The notes beneath the pieces were generated by a model. It saw nothing but the letters and a program-made list of their open reading frames with translations, was not told where the DNA came from and searched no databases. Both the position numbers and the translations under genes were made by a program. Positions 59,625-64,000 of a stretch of DNA of 64,000 nucleotides are shown here, one piece after another. The DNA lies in assembly GCF_030247185.1 (NCBI RefSeq), contig NC_080570.1, forward strand, positions 123,925,340-123,989,339, given 5' to 3'. Numbering within the stretch: the stretch's first letter is position 1; the number at the start of each line of letters is the position of its first letter. The DNA comes from Malaya genurostris (lineage: Eukaryota; Arthropoda; Insecta; Diptera; Culicidae).

Positions 59625-59925
59625 CTTTTTTTTGACATAGCAACAACGCATTAGAGCAAAATCAGCAGCTAGAAGTTTCATATGGAAGATCTATAATAGA
59701 GCAGGAACTGGAACAAACGTATCCCCAGCAAGCCGTTCTAGTTCTGTTTATTCGACCAGTTCTTCTGTCAAATTTAAAGCTGGTCTACGATGCCGTTCTA
59801 TTTTTTGAATATTTGAAACACAAGTAAAACACTGCTGAGGCTGCCAGTTTTTTTTGTTATAAAATTCAGATTTAAATTCTGTAACTGGCATAAATTTTGC
59901 ATCTAGAACTATAACACTACTGAAC
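59625..59925 (+). repeat. Dispersed repeat shared with 13625-13930
   Basis: Blocks agatctataatagagc, acaaacgt, agcaagccgttct, atttgaaacacaagtaaaac and gcatctagaact occur in the same order as at 13.6-13.9 kb, including a shared direction. Confidence 0.7.
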
Positions 59926-60222
59926 ATGCCCTTAGTTTGATACTGAACATAAAACAAGTAAGCTTTGCTTTTGACAAATGTTCAAAAATCTATCGGAATC
60001 GTTGGAATTTTGTTTAAAGTGTAATCTTTGTTTGATTTCTTCTGCGAGTTTTAGAGAGATGAAAAATGTATTCTTTTTTTGTCAAAATCGAGTGTGATTT
60101 TGAATTCGTTTCACGATATTGTATGTTTTACGGGCGGATAAAAAGTGGAACTTGATCGTCAGGTACTGTCCATTACACGAGAAACATACCCAATCTATCT
60201 TCTATCTTCTTCTTCTTCTATC

Positions 60223-60780
<558 letters not shown>

Positions 60781-60836
60781 CAATGACGGATGCATATGAC
60801 TGTTCTAGAAAACTACTGTAGGCAGGAGAAAAACTT
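60781..60836 (+). repeat. Left arm of a perfect 56-bp inverted repeat
   Basis: From caatgacggatgcatatgac to gcaggagaaaaactt. The exact inverse is at 63945-64000, at the window edge. Confidence 0.95.
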
Positions 60837-60861
60837 ATTGACGGTTTGACTTTTTTTTCAC

Positions 60862-61085
60862 TTTTCCCACATTTTCATCGATTATTGACGTGCTGGGTCG
60901 ACCGGAGCGTTCGTCGTCTTCAACGTCTTCGCGGTCATCTTGGAAACCCTTATACCACTCGTAAACACTTGTTTTTTTTCATAGCAGACTCACCGTAGGC
61001 TCTCTGTAACATTTCGCACACTTGGTTACACTTTCATTTTTCACGCAAAATTTAATACAAATTCTTTGACTCTTCAATTCTTCCA
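60862..61085 (-). pseudogene. Mariner-type transposase, N-terminal relic
   Basis: The minus-strand start at 61085 opens MEELKSQRICIKFCVKNE, the N-terminus of the HTH_48-type domain of insect mariner enzymes. The text VCEMLQRAYGESAMKK follows in a shifted frame, then VYEWYKGFQDDREDVEDDE and RSGRPSTSIIDENV in another. There are at least two small indels, one in an A run near 60980. The catalytic part is absent. Confidence 0.85.
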
Positions 61086-61757
61086 TTGTATAAACTAACA
61101 AAAATCGCCTAGCTCAAAAAAACACGTCTACACCAACAAAATAAAAAAAAAATTTTGACCACCGGACTCTCCAAACGCGCGCAATTAAAAAATTCCGGGA
61201 ATTTTTTGAACAGACCGTCTATTTAGATTTAACTAACGTCTATTTAGATTTAACTTACACTTTAAATAACAATAATAAGTTTTCACATAACTTCTATAAA
61301 TTATATTCTGCATGTGATTCATATGACAAATCTAGTGAGTATAAATAAGATTTTCATTTCAGTGTAGGTGCAAAACACTTGAATCGGTTACTCCGTTTCA
61401 GTTGAAATCTATGTGGAAAACAATGTGAGATTCACATGAAATGCATATAGAATCTAGAAGTAACGACATATCTTATCGTTTTTATGTGCATTTCATATAA
61501 ACGTAGCATGATTTCCACTAAATATAAACAGTTTTTACGCTCATTTTATGAGGTAAGTGTTTATTTTCATGAATTTCATGCGGGTTCTACAAGCAGTGAT
61601 AGATCGAATACTTTGTACATGATGCTAGCGTGCAAATTATTTTCAGTTTATTCCAGTTTCCACCCTAACACTTCTTTCGAGTGATCTACACATTATATAA
61701 TAATCGCCTAGCATTTTTGATTGTTAATATTGTTCACTATCTCGTAAATCTATTAAA
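61086..61757. other. AT-rich DNA without recognised gene
   Basis: A 15-bp phrase (gtctatttagattta) is doubled at about 61219 and 61238. Nothing else is recognised. Confidence 0.4.
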
Positions 61758-61865
61758 TACTAGCTGACCCGTCGAACTTCGTCTCGCCCAAAAAATATTT
61801 GTTCGAATTTATGTTTCCGTAGAGCAGAACTGTCAAACGACTAAGTGGTTAACGTTTCTCTCCAA
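61758..61865 (+). repeat. Dispersed repeat terminus, partner of 1545-1653
   Basis: actagctgacccgtcgaact followed by tcgtctcgcccaaaaaat and gtggttaacgtttct, the inverse orientation of the copy at 1.6 kb. Confidence 0.6.
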
Positions 61866-62654
61866 TATTTTTCTGGATAATTAACCTTCAATCAATTGAT
61901 TTCGACACACATTCTCTTTAGCCCAAAAAATAAAGAAACATCAACAAAAATCAATGTGAAAATGTGAAAAACTTCTGTTATGTAAAAATAGAACAAATGA
62001 ACAGACTCACCGACATTGAATCCGAGATCCCTCTCTAATGGCTTCGACATAATGGATATAAGATGCCACGTTTTCCGTTCCAGATGTGACTCTTACTTCA
62101 GGTAATCGATACAAAAACTCACTAACCATAATGTTGTATTGATAAACATAACACAATGTTGAAGAGTTTCTCTGCTAGAGTTGTTCATTCGGTAGAGTAG
62201 GATATACTTACAATTTGTATTTAGCCCAAGTAACCAAAAGTTCGTAAAAAGATTTGTCTTAAGCAGCATACAAAGCATTCTGAACAGTCCGTTTTTATGG
62301 AATTACTCACATTTGAATGTTCACCCGAAGCAACAGAACAAACTTTGAAGTAATTCCTTGTACAGCTTTTAAGCTGCTAGAAGCAGTTTTCTCAGTACTT
62401 ATTCTGTATGTTCAAGCTGCTAGAATACGCAATGCGTACTTTAGAGTTCTAATAAAGTGGATATTTTTCATGTACTGTTGAACTTTTTTTGCTTGGAGAA
62501 ACGACGCTTGAATTTTAACTTGATATTAATCTTACCAATTTGAACATTCTTCACATAATATGAAATATAAATATAACAGTCTCAATCCATTATAGTAATC
62601 TTTTTGAACTATAATCAATTATCATCTAATCATTGATATTTAGGGTTTTTTTTG
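61866..62654. other. AT-rich DNA, no gene
   Basis: Short frames (62093-62278) have no motif. Confidence 0.4.
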
Positions 62655-62925
62655 GGTTTGTGCAAAAAACCCACATATTTTATTTTAGCTTTGTTCACGT
62701 TTCGTCTTCGGCTCATCAGTGCTTGAAGCAGTTCATATTGAACTGCCATCTCCGCCTAACAGCTCAATTTGAACCGCTAAGCAGACGCAAAGTTTACACT
62801 ATTTATGTAACGACTTTTTTTATGTTACACCGTTTGCTTAGTGGTTCAAATTGAACTGTTAGGCGGAGATGGTAGTTCAATTTAAACTGCCTTAAGGATC
62901 AAGAGTAAACAAAGTTAACTTGTGT
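62655..62925 (-). repeat. Large foldback of the gaaacgtg family
   Basis: The inverse terminal motif cacgtttcgtcttcggctca lies at 62697. The arms 62728-62786 (gcagttcatattgaactgcc, atctccgcctaac, caatttgaaccgctaag) and 62832-62890 are inverse over about 59 bp with few mismatches. The loop has a further tgtaac/gttaca pair, so nearly the whole 163 bp can fold. Its terminal motif relates it to 2262-2560. Confidence 0.8.
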
Positions 62926-63944
62926 TGGTAATTTGTGTATTACGTACATTTTATTTGGTACGTATGCCATAGATCTGTGTATTCATATATGCAGTGCACC
63001 GAGTTTATCAAAGTGGATTGCATGATTGAGTTTCAAACAATATTTTTTCATTATAATTTATTCTCAAATGAATGTTAAGCCTGACATCTTGGATGAAATA
63101 TCAGTTTTGATAAATTTTTCACCAATGGAAAATTGCTAACATTTTATGAATGTGGATTTTAATTCCCTAATAAAAAAGTTAGCAACACTGCTTCAATGCC
63201 TTTGTATTAGATTGCGCTACACAAAATAAACAAAACTAAATATTTTCTGTTACAAAAGCAGTTTTCCGGAAAAATAAATAGGTTTTCAACAACATTCCAT
63301 ATCCATTGCCTTTCGCGTGTTAAATTAAAGGTTTCTTTTTTGCGGGTTCACTTATAGAAGGTATGTAAATCTTTATATTGCAATAATTTCTGCAAGAGGA
63401 AATCCATATAGGAATGTGTTTGTTGCTAATCAAATGTGTCAGTGGAAGTAAGATGAAACTGGAATAATTTTTCTCGAGCAGTTTAAAGGAAAACGGAAGC
63501 GTTTTAGACTAAGATTTTCGCTTTTCCTGAATTGCAATTTTAAGAAGTATGAACCGATTGGTTTATTTTTCAACCATATGGAAGAATTATTTAGCAAAAT
63601 CAGAAAAAGAAGTGCCGGAATTTGTTTTTACGCACACATTGTTGGCATTACTCAAACGCTTGCAAAGAGTCTTGCTCTTTAAGCACTGATGAGCCGAAGG
63701 CGAAACGTGAAAAAAGCTACTCATTGATATATATTGCAACTTATTGTGTGTGCTTAGTCTAATCTAAATCATTAGAAATCAAAATGCAGGAAAATCTCTT
63801 AGTTTTACATTAGTGCTTCTACAGCATAATCTTTTCATTGATTCATTCAAAATTTTTCTAAATTTTTGAACTCGAGCCCGCGATGACCAATACTATTCAT
63901 CTGACCCCATTGAACACAATTCATAAACTGGTAAATGATATCAG
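62926..63944. other. AT-rich DNA with a foldback-family terminus at 63682-63710
   Basis: gcactgatgagccgaaggcg followed by aaacgtg at 63682-63710 faces the opposite way to the copy at 62.70 kb. Together they may be the two ends of one element of about 1 kb. Confidence 0.5.
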
Positions 63945-64000
63945 AAGTTTTTCTCCTGCCTACAGTAGTTTTCTAGAACAGTCATATGCATCCGTCATTG
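63945..64000 (-). repeat. Right arm of the 56-bp inverted repeat, cut by the window end
   Basis: Exact inverse of 60781-60836. The match reaches the last base of the window and probably continues. Confidence 0.95.

Overview
This is AT-rich eukaryotic DNA, most likely from a dipteran and probably a culicine (Aedes-like) mosquito. The evidence is the repeat content: tRNA-derived SINEs, Jockey-like and RNase H-bearing LINEs, Tc1/mariner relics including a DD37E-type element, many MITEs with 3-bp or 8-bp target-site duplications (TSDs), and degenerate minisatellites. I found no intact host protein-coding gene, no tRNA or rRNA gene, no CRISPR array and no viral gene. Most long reading frames are repeat-derived or chance frames inside microsatellites and minisatellites. 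The window reads as intergenic or intronic DNA built by repeated nested transposition.

Layout. 1-6.6 kb: unique AT-rich DNA, SINE and foldback fragments, a mariner C-terminal relic (3.6 kb) and a long hairpin (4.84-4.97 kb). 6.67-7.96 kb: a full-length dead Tc1/mariner element with TIRs, a TA duplication and a frameshifted transposase. 8.4-11 kb: a 16-bp minisatellite and a hAT-type MITE with an 8-bp TSD. 12.3-13.5, 17.3-18.7, 22.5-27.2 and 41.35-44.4 kb: four copies of one dispersed family (called family X here), the last two heavily invaded by other elements. 19.5-21.6 kb: a pyrimidine-rich minisatellite broken by a LINE fragment and a SINE. 23-26.4 kb: a family made of about 157-bp degenerate monomers, with a long AAT microsatellite. 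29.9 kb: a Tc3-like transposase relic. 33-37.3 kb: a dense MITE cluster, including a tandem dimer and two MITE copies in opposite orientation. 37.7-38.3 kb: units that, like those at 12.8 and 13.4 kb, carry a histone 3' stem-loop-like word. 45.5-50.25 kb: a mariner relic followed by a 4.2-kb purine-rich satellite with another mariner fragment inside it. 52.5-56.4 kb: a Jockey-like LINE inserted into an RNase H-bearing LINE, with a 15-bp TSD. 56.7-64 kb: a hAT-type MITE, a SINE with a 10-bp TSD, a TA microsatellite, a mariner N-terminal relic, a large foldback, and an inverted repeat that runs off the window end.

The main result is a readable insertion stratigraphy. Six non-autonomous hAT-type elements have perfect 8-bp TSDs. 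Two are 629-bp copies of one element, sitting at different points in two paralogous copies of family X. The only long intact frame is the reverse transcriptase part of the 53.7-55.3 kb LINE. It lacks its 5' half and borrows its first ATG from the LINE it landed in, so it is unlikely to be functional.
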